From: Cavia porcellus
Lineage: Eukaryota; Chordata; Mammalia; Rodentia; Caviidae
Length of the DNA stretch: 64,000 bases
Direction of reading: 5' to 3'
Assembly: GCF_034190915.1 (NCBI RefSeq)
Contig: NW_026947493.1
Coordinates: forward strand, 40,418,501 to 40,482,500
Numbering within the stretch: position 1 is the stretch's first letter; every line of letters starts with the position of its first letter. The translations under genes were made by a program, and so were the position numbers. The notes beneath the pieces were generated by a model. It worked only from the letters and a program-made list of their open reading frames with translations, did no database searches and was not told where the DNA came from. Below, one piece after another: positions 48,150 to 59,694 of this stretch.

Positions 48150-48450
48150 ATGGAGTCTGCTCACTGTAGTATACACAGAGTGTCTGTCAGCTGCAACATG
48201 CAAGACACTAATAAATGAAATGTAACTCCTCCCTTTGAGCTGATGGTGGGAGTGACAGTAAGCAAAAACACAATCAAGTAAACGGAGAGCAAAGTGAGAA
48301 TCTGGGTCACATGAGCAAAAGAAATTTCAAAGTGAAAACAAGAGCACATGCCAGAGGTGCAGAAGCTTGGCGTGTATACACAAGAGCAAGAAGCCCTGAA
48401 TCTCTGGGGCAGAATAAGAAAGGCCAGTGAGTTCAGTGGGACAACATGAG
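48150..48450 (-). mobile_element. LINE-2 3' region, antisense
   Basis: 'catgccagaggtgcagaagc', 'ttggcgtgtatacacaagag' and 'gcagaataagaaaggccagtg' follow the antisense L2 order, preceded by 'acaatcaagtaaacgga'. Diverged. The minus-strand open frame at 48,161-48,487 lies in it and is not a gene. Confidence 0.6.
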
Positions 48451-48499
48451 CAAGCTCATGCAGAGATAAATCTTTTAAATCCATCATAGAACTTTATAT

Positions 48500-49330
48500 T
48501 TTATTAAGGAATCTAAGAGATAATCAGATTTTTTAAATCAAAGGTGTAGAAATACTGCCCCCAAATTTAAAAATGTGCGATAGAATTATAGAAATTAGTA
48601 AATACTACTTATAATACCACTAATAGCAAAAAATACTTACTTGCAAATTTGAACAAAAATGCATTGAAAACTGCAAAGCTATGTTGAGTAATATGGAAAA
48701 GGTATTAAAAATTGAAATTCTAGATCCATGGAGATTTATTTTTAAAAAATGACAAAATAAATGGAGACAGAATAATATTTTGAGGATTATGATATTCAAT
48801 ATTAAGACAAAATAGTTTTTAAAGTTAGTATAATTTCAGTCAAAATCCTAACAGTTTATTTTCATCAGTTGAACTTTGAGTCTAAAATTTATATGGAAAT
48901 ATAAAAGTTCTAATATGCAGAAACCATAGAGAAACACATCAATATTTTTATGGATGGAATTTCAAAAATACAGGAAACAAAAGCAAAAATTTACATGGGA
49001 TTACATAAATGTAAAAACTTGCCCAGAAAAGAAAATAATCAGCTCAATGACAAGGCAACAAACACAATGGAGGAAAATATTTGCAAAATAGTCATCTGAC
49101 AACGAGTTTATATGCAGGATATAGAATGTACTCCCAAAACATAACAGCTAAACAGTCAATCCAATTAATAATGAGAAACTGAGCCAAACAGGTAATTCTT
49201 AAATGAAGAAACACAAATGAATTTTTGTATTAAATGAATGAACAAATGTTTGATACTACCAGTCACCAGGGAAATACAAAAATCAAAATTACAGTGAGGC
49301 ACCATATCACTCAATTAGAATAACTCTTAA
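48500..49330 (+). mobile_element. Old LINE-1 (L1M-like) ORF2 fragment
   Basis: Late ORF2 landmarks in order: 'tatatggaaatataaaagtt', 'aatggaggaaaatatttgc', 'gagtttatatgcaggatata', 'caccagggaaatacaaaaat', 'gaggcaccatatcactca'. No intact frame. It runs into a GAAA/GGAA low-complexity tract. Confidence 0.75.
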
Positions 49331-49335
49331 TAAGA

Positions 49336-49434
49336 TAGAGAGAAAGAGAAAAAGAAAGAAAGAAAGGAAGGAAGGAAGGAGGGAAGGAAGGAAGAAAGAA
49401 AGAAAAAAGAGAAAATAAAAGAAAGAAAGAGAAA
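49336..49434. repeat. (GAAA)n/(GGAA)n purine tract
   Basis: About 100 bp of almost pure purine with GAAA and GGAA units. Confidence 0.93.
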
Positions 49435-49499
49435 GTTTCTACATAGAAGAAATTAAAATTGCTATTATTGCTATAAGTATGTAAACTGATTTTCTTTCT

Positions 49500-49577
49500 T
49501 TCATTCTGTATTGGTACTGGGAATAGAACCAATAACCTGGTGCTTGATAGGTGCTATTTCACTATATTCCTGGGCCT
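49500..49577 (-). mobile_element. ID SINE, antisense
   Basis: 'gtattggtactgggaataga', 'acctggtgcttgataggtgc' and 'actatattcctgggcc' give the antisense ID order. Diverged. Confidence 0.8.
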
Positions 49578-49639
49578 TTAATTTTGTAATAGCTAAAAAA
49601 TCTCTTAAAGAAAAACATGTAATCAATATCTCACTTCTG

Positions 49640-51262
49640 CAAAGAGATTTAAACAATTAAACAAACGTTATTTTGAAAAGTTCTGGATATATCTCCATAT
49701 TAATTTTTTGAATTTTAAAAACAATTGACTTATACTGTGCTACATATACTGTTCCATAATTTACTGTTTCAGTTAATAGAACAGATAACTTTCCATCTCA
49801 ATAAACTCATGGCAAGAGCATGGTCTCAGTAAAATTAATAACTTCCCTTTACCTTCTGTAATTCCTCCCATTATTTACTAAGGACTAGTATACCTGGGTT
49901 GTATAATAGTTCTTTTTTTAGTATTTTCAGGAATCCATGTGCTGATTTTCATAATGACCAACTGATGTGCACTTCCACAGGAGCATAGAAAGGTTTCTTT
50001 TTACTTTGAATCTTTATCAACATTGATTTTGTTTTGTTTTTGTATTATTGATAATGACCCTTTCAACTGAGGTAAAATTTGAATCTCGTTGTATTTTTCT
50101 AATGACTAAAGATGCTGGACATTTTATGTGCACATATCAGCCATTTGCACTTCTTTTAAGGAATACCTGTCCACCTATTTACTGATAGTAGGATTTTTGG
50201 TTGTTGTTGTTGTTGTTGTTGTTTCTTTTTTCTTTGTTATATTTTTTACATATTATTCCTCTGTTATAAGTAAATGCAAAGATTTTATCCTATTCTATAA
50301 CCTATTTATTTTAGGTTATTTTTTGATACATCAAAACTTTTTAATTTTAAGCAGCTTAATTTGTTGACTTTTGATATTATTTCCTACACTACTAAAGTCA
50401 TATACTTTTCCTAAGTTTTCTTAATCAGCTTAAAATTTCATTCCTTATTCCTAAATTTTTGATCCATCTTGAATAGTTTTTGTACATGATGAGAAATAGT
50501 ATTTTAGTTTTAATTTTCTATATGTAAATAACCATTTTTTCATGTGTTAAAGAGATGTCTTTTCTCCAACATACGTTTTTGGCTCCATTATCAAAACCAG
50601 GTGGCTATAGTTGCATAGATATGTTTTCATGTCCTCTAACTGATTCTGTTGGTCTATGTGTCTATTTTTTGTGCCTGTACCATGAAGTTTCCTTATTATA
50701 GATTTGTAAAACAATTTGAAATCTGACATTATGTTTTCTCCAGTCTTACTCTTTTTGGTTAGGATAGCTATGGCTCTTCTGGGTCATTTGTATTTCTATA
50801 AAAAGATTAGTATCAACTTTTCTTATCCTGTGAAAAAAAGTCATTGGAATTTTGCTAGAAATTGTATTGAATCTTCAGGTCACTTTTGGCAATATGACAA
50901 TTTTAATCATGTTAACTCTGTGGATCAACAACACTGAAGACCTTTCCATCTTCTAATATTTTCTTCAATTTCTTTCTTCAGAGCCCTAGGAATTTTATTA
51001 TACAGGCCCTTTACTACTTTGGTTAGGTTGACTGTTGAACTTTTTAAACTATTGTGTATAGATTTCAGCTATTTTATTATCAGTGTATAGAAAACTGTCG
51101 ATTGTTCAATGTTGATTTTGAGTTCTGTCATATTAATTTTATGGCGTGAGATAGGGATTGGGATATGCTATATTCCATACTGACTTCTAGTTTTTTCCAG
51201 CATCATTTGTTAGGAAGACTTTCCTTTTCTTCACTGAATAACTTTTAAAACTCTGTCAAAAA
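49640..51262 (-). mobile_element. Old LINE-1 (L1M-like) ORF2, antisense
   Basis: Many antisense ORF2 landmarks occur: 'tttttctaatgactaaagat', 'ttgatccatcttgaatag', 'gattctgttggtctatgtgt', 'gtaccatgaagtttcctta', 'aattgtattgaatcttcag'. The 'agcatcatttgttaggaaga' block at about 51,200 repeats a part of ORF2 already covered near 50,560, so this is two insertions or a rearrangement. A (TTG)n run lies at 50,202-50,222. Confidence 0.75.
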
Positions 51263-51273
51263 TCAATTGTCTG

Positions 51274-51425
51274 TAAGCCAGGTGTGGTGGCACATGCCAA
51301 TGACACCAGTACTCAGGAGGCAGAGGCAAGAAGGTCACTGTGAGCTCGAGGCCAGCCACACTCAGCTACACAGTAAGTTCAAAGACAGTTTGAACTACAG
51401 AAATCTTGTCTCAAAAACAAAATTG
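51274..51425 (+). mobile_element. B1 SINE, sense
   Basis: 'gccaggtgtggtggcacatg' is the 7SL/B1 head with its A box. 'gaggcagaggcaagaagg' and 'gtgagctcgaggccagcc' (B-box area) follow, then 'acagaaatcttgtctcaaaa' and the A-rich tail. Likely target duplication 'aattgtct' before and 'aattgact' after. It sits inside antisense L1M sequence. Confidence 0.92.
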
Positions 51426-51529
51426 ACTAGATATTTTGACTCTGCTTTGTCTACAACTGATCAATAATTTTTGTCCTTAGAACACCACATTTTAAAAATT
51501 GTCTGTATTTTTTATTTTAATTTTCTATT

Positions 51530-52000
51530 GCTGCTCTAACAAATTACTACAAAACATTCTCATACAATTCTGAGGGCTAGAAGTGTAAAATAAGCCCTCA
51601 GGTAGTAAAAATCAAAATATTAGCCAAACTACATTCTTCCTAAGGGCTCCAAGGCAGAAAATTCCCAGAGTTTCTGACTGTGTGTAAGCTATCCATGCAT
51701 CTTGAATTATGTCCCATCTCCAACAACAGCATTATTTTGGCCTATGTTTCTATCATCTCAGCTTCCTTCTGACACTCCTCTCTCCCTCCTTTTGCACCTC
51801 TGTGATAGCATTTGGCCTGACTGAATGATTCAAGTTAATCTCCTATCTTTAAGGTACTTAAAGTAACTGATCTGTAAAATCTGTTTTGTCTTGGAAACAT
51901 AGTCACTTGTTCTTGAGATTTGTGTGTGTGCATTTGGCAAGGCAGAGAATATTTGCCTATAAGGCTTCAAAACAAGTACAGCGGTTTCCTTGCAACTTCA
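51530..52000 (-). mobile_element. MLT1-type MaLR LTR, antisense
   Basis: 'ttctattgctgctctaacaa' with 'attactacaaaac' is the antisense LTR end. 'agggctccaaggcagaaaat', 'gatagcatttggcctgactg' and 'ttaatctcctatctttaagg' follow in MLT1 antisense order. The far end is uncertain. Confidence 0.75.
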
Positions 52001-52004
52001 AGGA

Positions 52005-52435
52005 TTCATGACTGTCTGCACACAAATCACAGTCACTATCTACCAATATTCCCCCAATTCTCATCCCAATAAAACTAAAGTCCAAAATGCCATCTCGACC
52101 TGATTAGTGAAAAACCTCAAATTTTATTTCAATTAAATGTAGATTAAATGGTATAATCTACCCTATGACAAAATTTTCATCATTTTAACATCTGAAATTA
52201 TAAAACAAATTACTTTCTCCCAAAATGCACTAATAAGAGAGCCATGGCAGAAAAATAAAGACATTTCAATCTAAAACTAGAGAAGTAGAAGAAAAATAAC
52301 AGTCATCAATCAATTCATAAGTCCATTCAGTCAAAATGTATTCATTTTCAAGATTAGTATTTTTATATAAGTTCAGAAATGTGGCAGTGTAACTCTTCAG
52401 TAGTTTTCTTAGTCTCAAGATTGTTTGGCTACTCT
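52005..52435. other. Unassigned AT-rich sequence
   Basis: Nothing recognised. The minus-strand open frame at 52,266-52,592 runs into the L1 3' UTR and has no family signature. Confidence 0.45.
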
Positions 52436-52436
52436 T

Positions 52437-52974
52437 TTTTTTTTTCAGATCAGAACAATGTAAACAACACAGTATTTCACCACAACACAACCTGTAATTA
52501 ACAGTAACTACCATAATGTCTCTTTCTTTGAAATAGTTGAGCATAACGTCACATACAATAGTATCAAACATAACAAAATAGTATAAAACCATTCAAGAGA
52601 AAGATAGTATCATAAAGCATTCAGAACCAAATAACATAGAACCAACAATGGCTACTATATTATCTCATTTTCCACAGAAAATTTGTTTATACTATCACAC
52701 ATAATAAAATCCAGTAAGATCCAATATGATAAAACCAATGGTGGCAGAAGAATAAAAGCATTGTAGGACTTCAGAATAAGATGATATTAAATCAGCACTG
52801 GCTATTGTAATGTCTTGTTTTCTTCAAAATAGCTGTTCATACTATCACAGATAATAAAATTAAACAAACCAGGATAAAAGCATTCCAACTAATGAATGCA
52901 AACATTATAAGGCTTCAAAGCAATGTAATGGGGAATTATGATTACCATAAACTCTTATGTACTCTTACCAGTTC
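52437..52974 (-). repeat. LINE-1 3' UTR with three about 150-bp modules
   Basis: The antisense landmark ('ggctattgtaatgtc' and variants) occurs at 52,503, 52,650 and 52,800, spacing 147 and 150 bp. It is homologous to the modules at 28.95-29.9 kb, but there are only three. Confidence 0.85.
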
Positions 52975-55900
52975 TTACACTAGGGAGACTATATGGTATT
53001 TATACATGGGAATTTGATTTATTTCACTTATGAGTGTGCTCCCAAGTTGCGTCTATTGATTTATAAATATTTCAATGTGATCATTCATTATGGCTGAGTA
53101 GTACTCCATTGTATAAAAGTACCACAACTTTTTTATCCATTCCTCAGTTGATGAACATTTAAGTTGTTTCTAAGATCTGGCTATTACAAATTGTGCTACT
53201 ATAAACATGGGTGAACATATGTCACTGTGGTATGATATTTGCAGTTCTTTTGGGAATATGCCTAGAAGTAGAATAGCTAGGTCAAATGGAACTTCCGATT
53301 CCAGCCTTTTGAAGAATCTCTGGACTGATCTCCTCAGTAGTTGTACCAGTCTACACTCCCACCAACAGTGAAGGAGAGTTGCTATTTCCCCACAGCCTCT
53401 CCAGCATTTGTTGTTGGTAGTTTTCTTGATCCTGGCCATTCTTTCCCGAATGAGATGAAATCTCTGTGTTATTTTAATTTTCATTTCTCTAATGACCAAT
53501 GATGATGAACATTTTTTCTTGTATTTATTTTTCATTTGTATTTCTTCATCTGAGAACTGTGTATTCGTCTCAGATGCCTTTTTTTGGATTGGATCTTTGA
53601 ATTTCGGGTGCCTGATTCTTTTTAATTTTTTATATGTTTTAGACAGAAGTCCTTTGTCTGAGGGACAGTCCACTAAGATTTTTCCCAGTTTGTGAGTTTT
53701 CTTTTCACTATGCTGGAGATTTCTTTAGACATACAGAAACTTTTTAATAAGACATGATCCCAGTTATTGATTCTGGGAAGTATTTCTCGTGTGGTTTGAT
53801 TCCAGTTCATGAATTCTCTACCTACTCCCATGTCTTCAAGGTTGTTACCCAATTTGTCTTCCAACATATTTAGTGTTTCTGTTTTGTTATTCAGATCTTC
53901 GATCCATTTAGATTTTAGTTTAGCACATGGTGATAGGCATGGATCTAGGTTTAGTTTTTGGCATATGCATAGCCAGTTTTTCCAGCACCATTTATTACAG
54001 AGACTGTCATTTTTCCAGTGAACATGTTTGACCCCTTTAATCAAAGATAAGGTGGTTGAGTGTATTGGTAATTTTGGTTATATCTTCTAATCTATTCCAT
54101 GATCTTCAGATCTGTTTTTATTCCAGTGCCATGTTGATTTTATTACAGTAGCTTTGTAGTATAACTTCAAGTCAAGGATTGTGATGCCTCCTGCTTTGCC
54201 TTTGCTGCTTATAATTGCCTTTGCTACTCTTGGTCTCTTCTGGTTCCAGATAGATTTTAGGAGTAATTTCTCTAGATGTATGAGGTATGTTGATTGTAGT
54301 TTCATTGGGATTGCATTGAATCTGTTTAACAGTTTTGTGAGAATGGCAATTTTCACAATATTTATTCTTCTTATCCATGAACAAGGGATGTCTTTCCATT
54401 TTCTGAGATCCTGTTCAGTTTCTTTTTCAAGGTATTACAATTTTCCCTTTATAGATCTTTTACTTATTTTGTGAGATTAATTCCTAAGAATTTCATTTTT
54501 TGGATGTTAGTGTGAAGGGTGTGGCTTCTCTTATTTCTCTCTCAGAGATTTTATTGTTAGTGTACAAAAATGCTATTGATTTTTGAGTATTGATTTTTGT
54601 ATCCAGCTACATTGCTGAATGTATTTATTATATCTAGGAGTCTTTCAATAGAGTTTTGAGGGTCTTTTATACAGAGTATCATGTCATCTGCAAATAATGA
54701 TAATTTAACTTCTTCTTTTCCTATCTTTATCCCTCTTATTTCTCTTTTGTCTAATTGATTTGGCTAGTATTTCCAGTACTATGGTTAATAGGAGTGGCGA
54801 TAAGGGACATCCTTGTCGTGTGTCTGATTTTAAGGGAAAGGCCTTCAGTTTTTGGCCATTGGATATGATGCTGGCTGTTGGTCTGTCATAGATGGCCTTT
54901 ATCATATTGAGGTAAAGAGCATCTACTCCAATTTTCTGCAAGTTTCTCAACATAAAAGATTGTTGAGGTTATCAAATGCTTTTTCTGCATCTATAGAAAT
55001 GATCATGTGATTCTTACTTTGGTTTTATTGACATGTTGGATTACATTTATTGATTTACATATGTTGAACTATCCCTGCATGCCTCGGATGAATCTTGGTT
55101 GTGGTGTATAATCTTCTTGATGATTTTCTGCATCCTGTTTGCCAATATTTTATTGAAGATTTTTGCATCTCTGTTCATTAAGGAGATTGGCCTGTAGTTC
55201 TCTTTCTTAGTTGGATCTTTCTCAGGTTTTTGTATTAGAGTAATATTTGCTTCCAGAAATGACTTAGGAAGAATTGCTTCCTTTTTGATTTCATTTAAGA
55301 GTTTGAGGAGTGTTGTCATTGTCTTCTTTGTATTTTTTGTATAATTCCACATTAAATCTGTCTAGGTCTGGCCTCTTCTTTGTAAGTAAGGACTTCATTA
55401 CATTTTCAACGTCATTAATAGGAATTGTGTTATTTAGCAGTTTTACATCTTCTTGACCCAGCTTTAGTACTTCACATGTTTCTAGAAATCTGTACATTTC
55501 CTCTGTGTTATCAAGCCTATGAGAGTAGAGGTTTTTGAAATAAGTGTTGATAATCTGTATTTCCATACAGTCTGTAGTGATTTCACAATTTTCATTACTT
55601 GTTTCATGAATTTTAGCTTTTTCTTTCCTTTTTTAAACAAAGTTTACTAGGGGCTTATCAATTTTATTTATTCTTTCAAAGAACCAACCATTTGATTCGT
55701 TGATTCTTTGAATTCTTTTGTTAGTCTCTATTGCATTAATTTCTGCTCTGATTTTTATAATTTCCTCCCTTTTTTTTCACTTTGGGTTTGACTTGCTCTT
55801 CTTTTTTAGATGTTTGAATTGTAGCATCAGGTTGTTTATGTGTACTCTTTCTGTTTTCCTGATGTGGGAACTCAGTGCAATAAATTTTCTCTTTTCATTG

Positions 55901-56765
55901 CATCCCACAGATTCCAGTAAGTTGTATTTGTATTTTTGTTTGCTTGTAGATATTGTTTAATTTCTTCTTTAATTTCCCCTGTAACCAACTGATTGCTCAA
56001 GAGCATGTTATTCAATTTCCATGTGTTTGTGGGGGTTTTGCAGTTTCTTTTATCATTAACTTCTAGTTTCATGACACTATAATCCGATAACATGCATGGG
56101 ATAATTTCAATTCTTTTGCATTTATTTAAATATGCTCCGTGAGCTAGTATATGTTCTGTTTTAGAGAATGTCTCATGTACTGCTGAGAAAAATGTATATT
56201 CTGATGTTGTTGCATGGAACACTCCGTATGTGTCTATGAAGCCCATTTGTTCACAGGTGTGATTCAGTTCTGTTATTTCTTTGCTGATTTTCTGTGTGGT
56301 TGATCTGTCCCTTGGTATCAATGGTATGTTAAATCTCCTGCTATAATTGTATTATTGCTAATTTGATTTTTCATTTCTATTCATAGTTGTTTTGCATAAC
56401 TGGATGCTCTGCAATTTTGTGCATATATATTTAAGATTGTTATCTCTTCCTCTTGAAGTTTTCCCCTAACCAGTATGAAGTGACTTTCTTTTTCTCTTAG
56501 GATCATTCTTGGTTTAAAGTTCACATTGTCTGCAAACAGAATAGCTACGCCCACTGTCTTTTAGGTTCCTGTTGCATGAAGTATTGTTTTTCCATTCTTT
56601 GACTTTCAGTCTGTGAATTTCCTTTTGGGTCAGATAGAGTTCTTCTAAAAAGCAGATAGTTGGATGTTGTTTCTTGATTGATTCTGCCAGTCTGTGTCTT
56701 TTAACTGGTGAACTGAGACCATTTACATAATGGTTATAACTGTTATATATTGGTTTATTGTTCAT
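52975..56765 (-). pseudogene. LINE-1 ORF2 (endonuclease, reverse transcriptase), broken
   Basis: Start at 56,765 ('MNNKPIYNSYNHYVNGLSSP'), with the endonuclease to about 56,514 ('CFLEELYLTQKE', where the usual 'QETH' is altered). RT pieces lie at 55,566-54,705, including 'HHNQDS' and '[13 protein letters not shown]'. The catalytic 'FADDMIL' is encoded at about 54,680-54,700. The Cys-rich motif is complete: '[18 protein letters not shown]' near 53,360-53,415 (C-x3-C-x7-H-x4-C). The stop is at 52,975-52,977. It spans about 1,263 codons, the normal length, but is interrupted by many frameshifts and stops, so it is inactive. Confidence 0.92.
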
Positions 56766-56840
56766 ATGTTATCTTTCTCCTGTTGCACCTTTATCTTTCC
56801 ATTCTGTGTAATTGTCTCCCTTGCTTAGTGGTTTTTTTTC

Positions 56841-57866
56841 TTATGTATATTTAAACTGTTTTTCAGTATTCTTTGCAGGGTTAGCTTGGTGATAATGAAG
56901 TTCTTCAGCTTGGTGATAATGAAGTTCTTTGTCATGGAAGTATACTATTTCTCCATCCACTTTTAAGGACAGTTTTGCAAGCTATATCAGTCTAGCTTTG
57001 AAATCATTTTCCTTTAGGATCTGAAATACTTCACTGCATGCTCTTTTTGACTTCATTGTTTGTTTTAAGAAGTCTGCTGTGATTCTGATAGGTTTTCCTT
57101 TATAGGTGATATGTATTTTTAACAGCTTTTAATATTCTATTCTTATGTTGGATTTCTGGGATGGTGATTATTATATGTCTGGGTGTAGTTTTATTTTGGT
57201 TATAGCTGTTTGGGGTTCTATATGCTTCACTAATCCGTGTGTCAGTTTCCATTCTCATGTTTGGGGAATTTTCAGCTATTACTTCTGTAAGTAGCCTCTT
57301 GATATCATTTGTGCTGTCCCCTTCTTTTTCATTTATCCCTATCAATCTTATGTTGTTTTAATTTGCATCATCTTGAAGCTGTTGAATTGTTATTTCCTAA
57401 TTCCTTGGTATTTTTAAAATATCTTTCCTTTCCTGTTCATTAGCTGCAATCTTGTCTTCAATTTCTGAAATTCTATCTTCACTTTAATTGAAGTGATTTT
57501 GACAACTTTCAATGGAGTTTTTGATTTCCTGTATATCTCTTTGAACCTGCTTCATGTAATCTCTTTGTTTCTTATACTTTTCATCCAGGGATTCTATTTT
57601 ATGGCTTTATTCCTCTAATTTTTTAACTATGTCTTCTTTAAATGTGTCCATCATCTCTTTCATTACTTTTACCATTTCTTCTTTTACCTGGTAGATTATT
57701 TCTAGTTTGACTTCCTTTAAAACTTCCTGGAGTTGCTTTTTATTTCAGTTGGAATTATTTCAGATGTTTCAAGAGTATGGCATATATTTTCTTGTATGCT
57801 CATGGCTCCTAGACTTTCTTGGAATGAGATGAATGTTTGAGATTGCGTTTTCTTTTGTTTTGTCAT
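56841..57866 (-). pseudogene. LINE-1 ORF1, broken
   Basis: The start codon at 57,866-57,864 opens with 'MTKQKKTQSQTF', close to the start of ORF1 at 23,969, with 'LGAMSIQENICHTLETSEII' following. The RNA-binding part at 57,345-57,100 reads 'RISEAYRTPNSYNQ' and 'RHIIITIPEIQHKNRILKAV'. The C-terminus is disturbed by a 24-bp tandem duplication (56,883-56,930) that causes a frameshift. The stop is TAA at 56,841-56,843. Expected length is about 340 codons. Several further stops in the coiled-coil region make it non-functional. Confidence 0.92.
56883..56930. repeat. 24-bp tandem duplication in LINE-1 ORF1
   Basis: 'agcttggtgataatgaagtt' plus 'cttc' is repeated head to tail with one change at the last base. 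The related copy at 24.9 kb has one unit. Confidence 0.95.
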
Positions 57867-58215
57867 TTTTGTATATTTCCATCTTTCAAGTGTTATTCCA
57901 AGGCTTTCCTTGAGCATTTTGGATATTGTCTCCTATGCTCTCAGATCCTGGGACTGAATGGAGGTTGCTGAGTGTGGTGTAGTCAGGCTCACAGGACCTC
58001 CTGTGCCATCTCCAGTGTTCCAGGAATTTGGTGGGCACCTAACCACTGTGGATGATAGTCCAAAGTTCTCCCTGGGCAAGGATCAATTGGCTGGAACTCA
58101 CTTCATGTGCTCTCAACTCCACTGATTGATGAAGGTCACTGGGTATTATCTAGTTGGGTCACAAAACCTCCCGAGCCTAGTCTAATGTGGCTGGAAGCTG
58201 GGCAGATCCTTTTGG
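57867..58215 (-). promoter_or_regulatory. LINE-1 5' UTR, second monomer type
   Basis: Two related units with a 172-bp period: 'tcctatgctctcagatcctg' at 57,931 and 'tcatgtgctctcaactccac' at 58,103, continued by parallel 'aggacctcctgtgcc'/'aaaacctcccgagcc' blocks. GC-richer than the flanks. No similarity to the monomers at 23.47-23.83 kb was visible. Only the short stretch next to ORF1 ('aagtgttattccaaggcttt' in antisense) is shared. Promoter function is inferred from position. Confidence 0.7.
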
Positions 58216-58219
58216 CTAC

Positions 58220-59585
58220 TCTTATTTTCTAATACTTCACACAAATGTTATAATCAACTTGTTAATTTATAACTCAGAGTTATTCATTAACATTTATTCT
58301 TGGTTTAAAGTTCTTCTTTTAAATGTATCTTGACACTTGCTTTAGCTATGACTGATTTTAAATTACATGAACCACTGCTTTTTGTTATAGTCAATATTAC
58401 TTAAAATTTGCACAAATATGTTCTTCCCATTGTTTTTCTGCTCTTCTAAGTTGTGCTTGTGTGCATCATGATTTTCTGATCTGATGGCTATGAATTTCCT
58501 ATTTTAAATTTTTTTGGAAGATTTGTAACTGCCTAATAACCTTACAAAATATTTTTTCTGATTATGGAAAGTATAAGTTGGGAAATGTTTTTATTTAGAA
58601 TTTACAAGTTTTTAAATGATGTCTTCTCCTATTCATGATTTCAATTGAAAAGTTGAACAAAATTCTAATTGTTGTACTTTACATGGTAATTTGCTTTTTC
58701 TTTCCATTTTCTATATTTTGATTTTATTTTGTCTTGACTGGCTGCAAGTTTGCTTAGATAAACTTTGCTATGATTATCTATGCAGTATTCAGCTTATGTC
58801 TTTGAATATTTGCATTTGTGACTTAAATGGACAACTGTCAGACACTACCTTTTAAAATATAACTTATTGTCCATCTATTTGTTTTTCCCTTTCCAGGAAT
58901 CCAATAAACAAATGCTGGACCTCCCCTTTCACCAAATGCCTGCTTTTAAATTTAATCATTGTGTTCTTATTTTTAGTTATTTCATAGTGGTAGAGTGTAT
59001 TCCATAATTTCTCATATATTATGGTTTCCTGATGAACTTTCTATCTTTTCAATTTTTTTCTTTAGCACATTAATTGCCACTTCATATAATTTCATGTTTA
59101 AAAATGCCAACATCTGGATTGCTTATGAATCTCCTATATTAGTTGGCTTATTTTTTTTCTTTTGTTTATATTCCTGTTTATATAAAGTCAGTTACAAGTT
59201 CTACCCAAGTGTGAGAACTTCAGTGGTTTTCTAACTGCTCATGTATACGTCTTTGCCAAGACGTCATCTATGGCCACTGTTTCTCTCCTAGATAGTCTGG
59301 CTCCTCATGTATTGATAGAGTTTTGCATTTTTATGCTAACTCTAATTGTTTTCTGCAGAAACACTGTTCAGCAGAAAAGTATTCAACTGAAACAAAATAC
59401 TTTAGCAATTTATAAACTGATAAGAGAGTGTCATGCAATACAATTATTTTTAAATTGTGTTATCTTTTATTAGGACTTGTAAAATTCTTTAAAACTTTAG
59501 TGAAGACTGAGAGATTCTTCCTTGATCTCACAGTATTCAGGCACTACTGATGAGTAGTTTGTAGAAAGCAGTTCCCTCATCTTTG
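58220..59585. other. Unassigned AT-rich sequence
   Basis: T-rich on the plus strand. It may be very old antisense LINE sequence, but no landmark is secure. Short open frames at 58,995-59,234 and 59,270-59,473 have no family signature. Confidence 0.45.
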
Positions 59586-59589
59586 ATCA

Positions 59590-59690
59590 TAGACATCATC
59601 AATGGGCACTCACTGTGTGTTCAATACTGTATTAAATGGAGAGATCACAGTGGCAAAATGCATTCATACAAAACATAGATAGACATGAAG
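59590..59690 (-). mobile_element. LINE-2 3' end fragment, antisense
   Basis: 'cactgtgtgttcaatactgt' then 'gagatcacagtggcaaaatg' fits the antisense L2 end (ggcactgt...ggatacagcagtgaac). Short. Confidence 0.45.
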
Positions 59691-59694
59691 GCCA

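Larger units (their letters stand above)
52437..58215 (-). mobile_element. Full-length-structured LINE-1, antisense, inactive
   Basis: On the minus strand: 5' UTR with about 1.7 monomers (58,215-57,867), ORF1 (57,866-56,841), a 75-bp spacer, ORF2 (56,765-52,975), and a short 3' UTR ending in an A-run (T-run at about 52,436-52,445 on the plus strand). The ORFs are related to those of the 23.5-30.2 kb element, but both untranslated regions differ. Confidence 0.92.
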
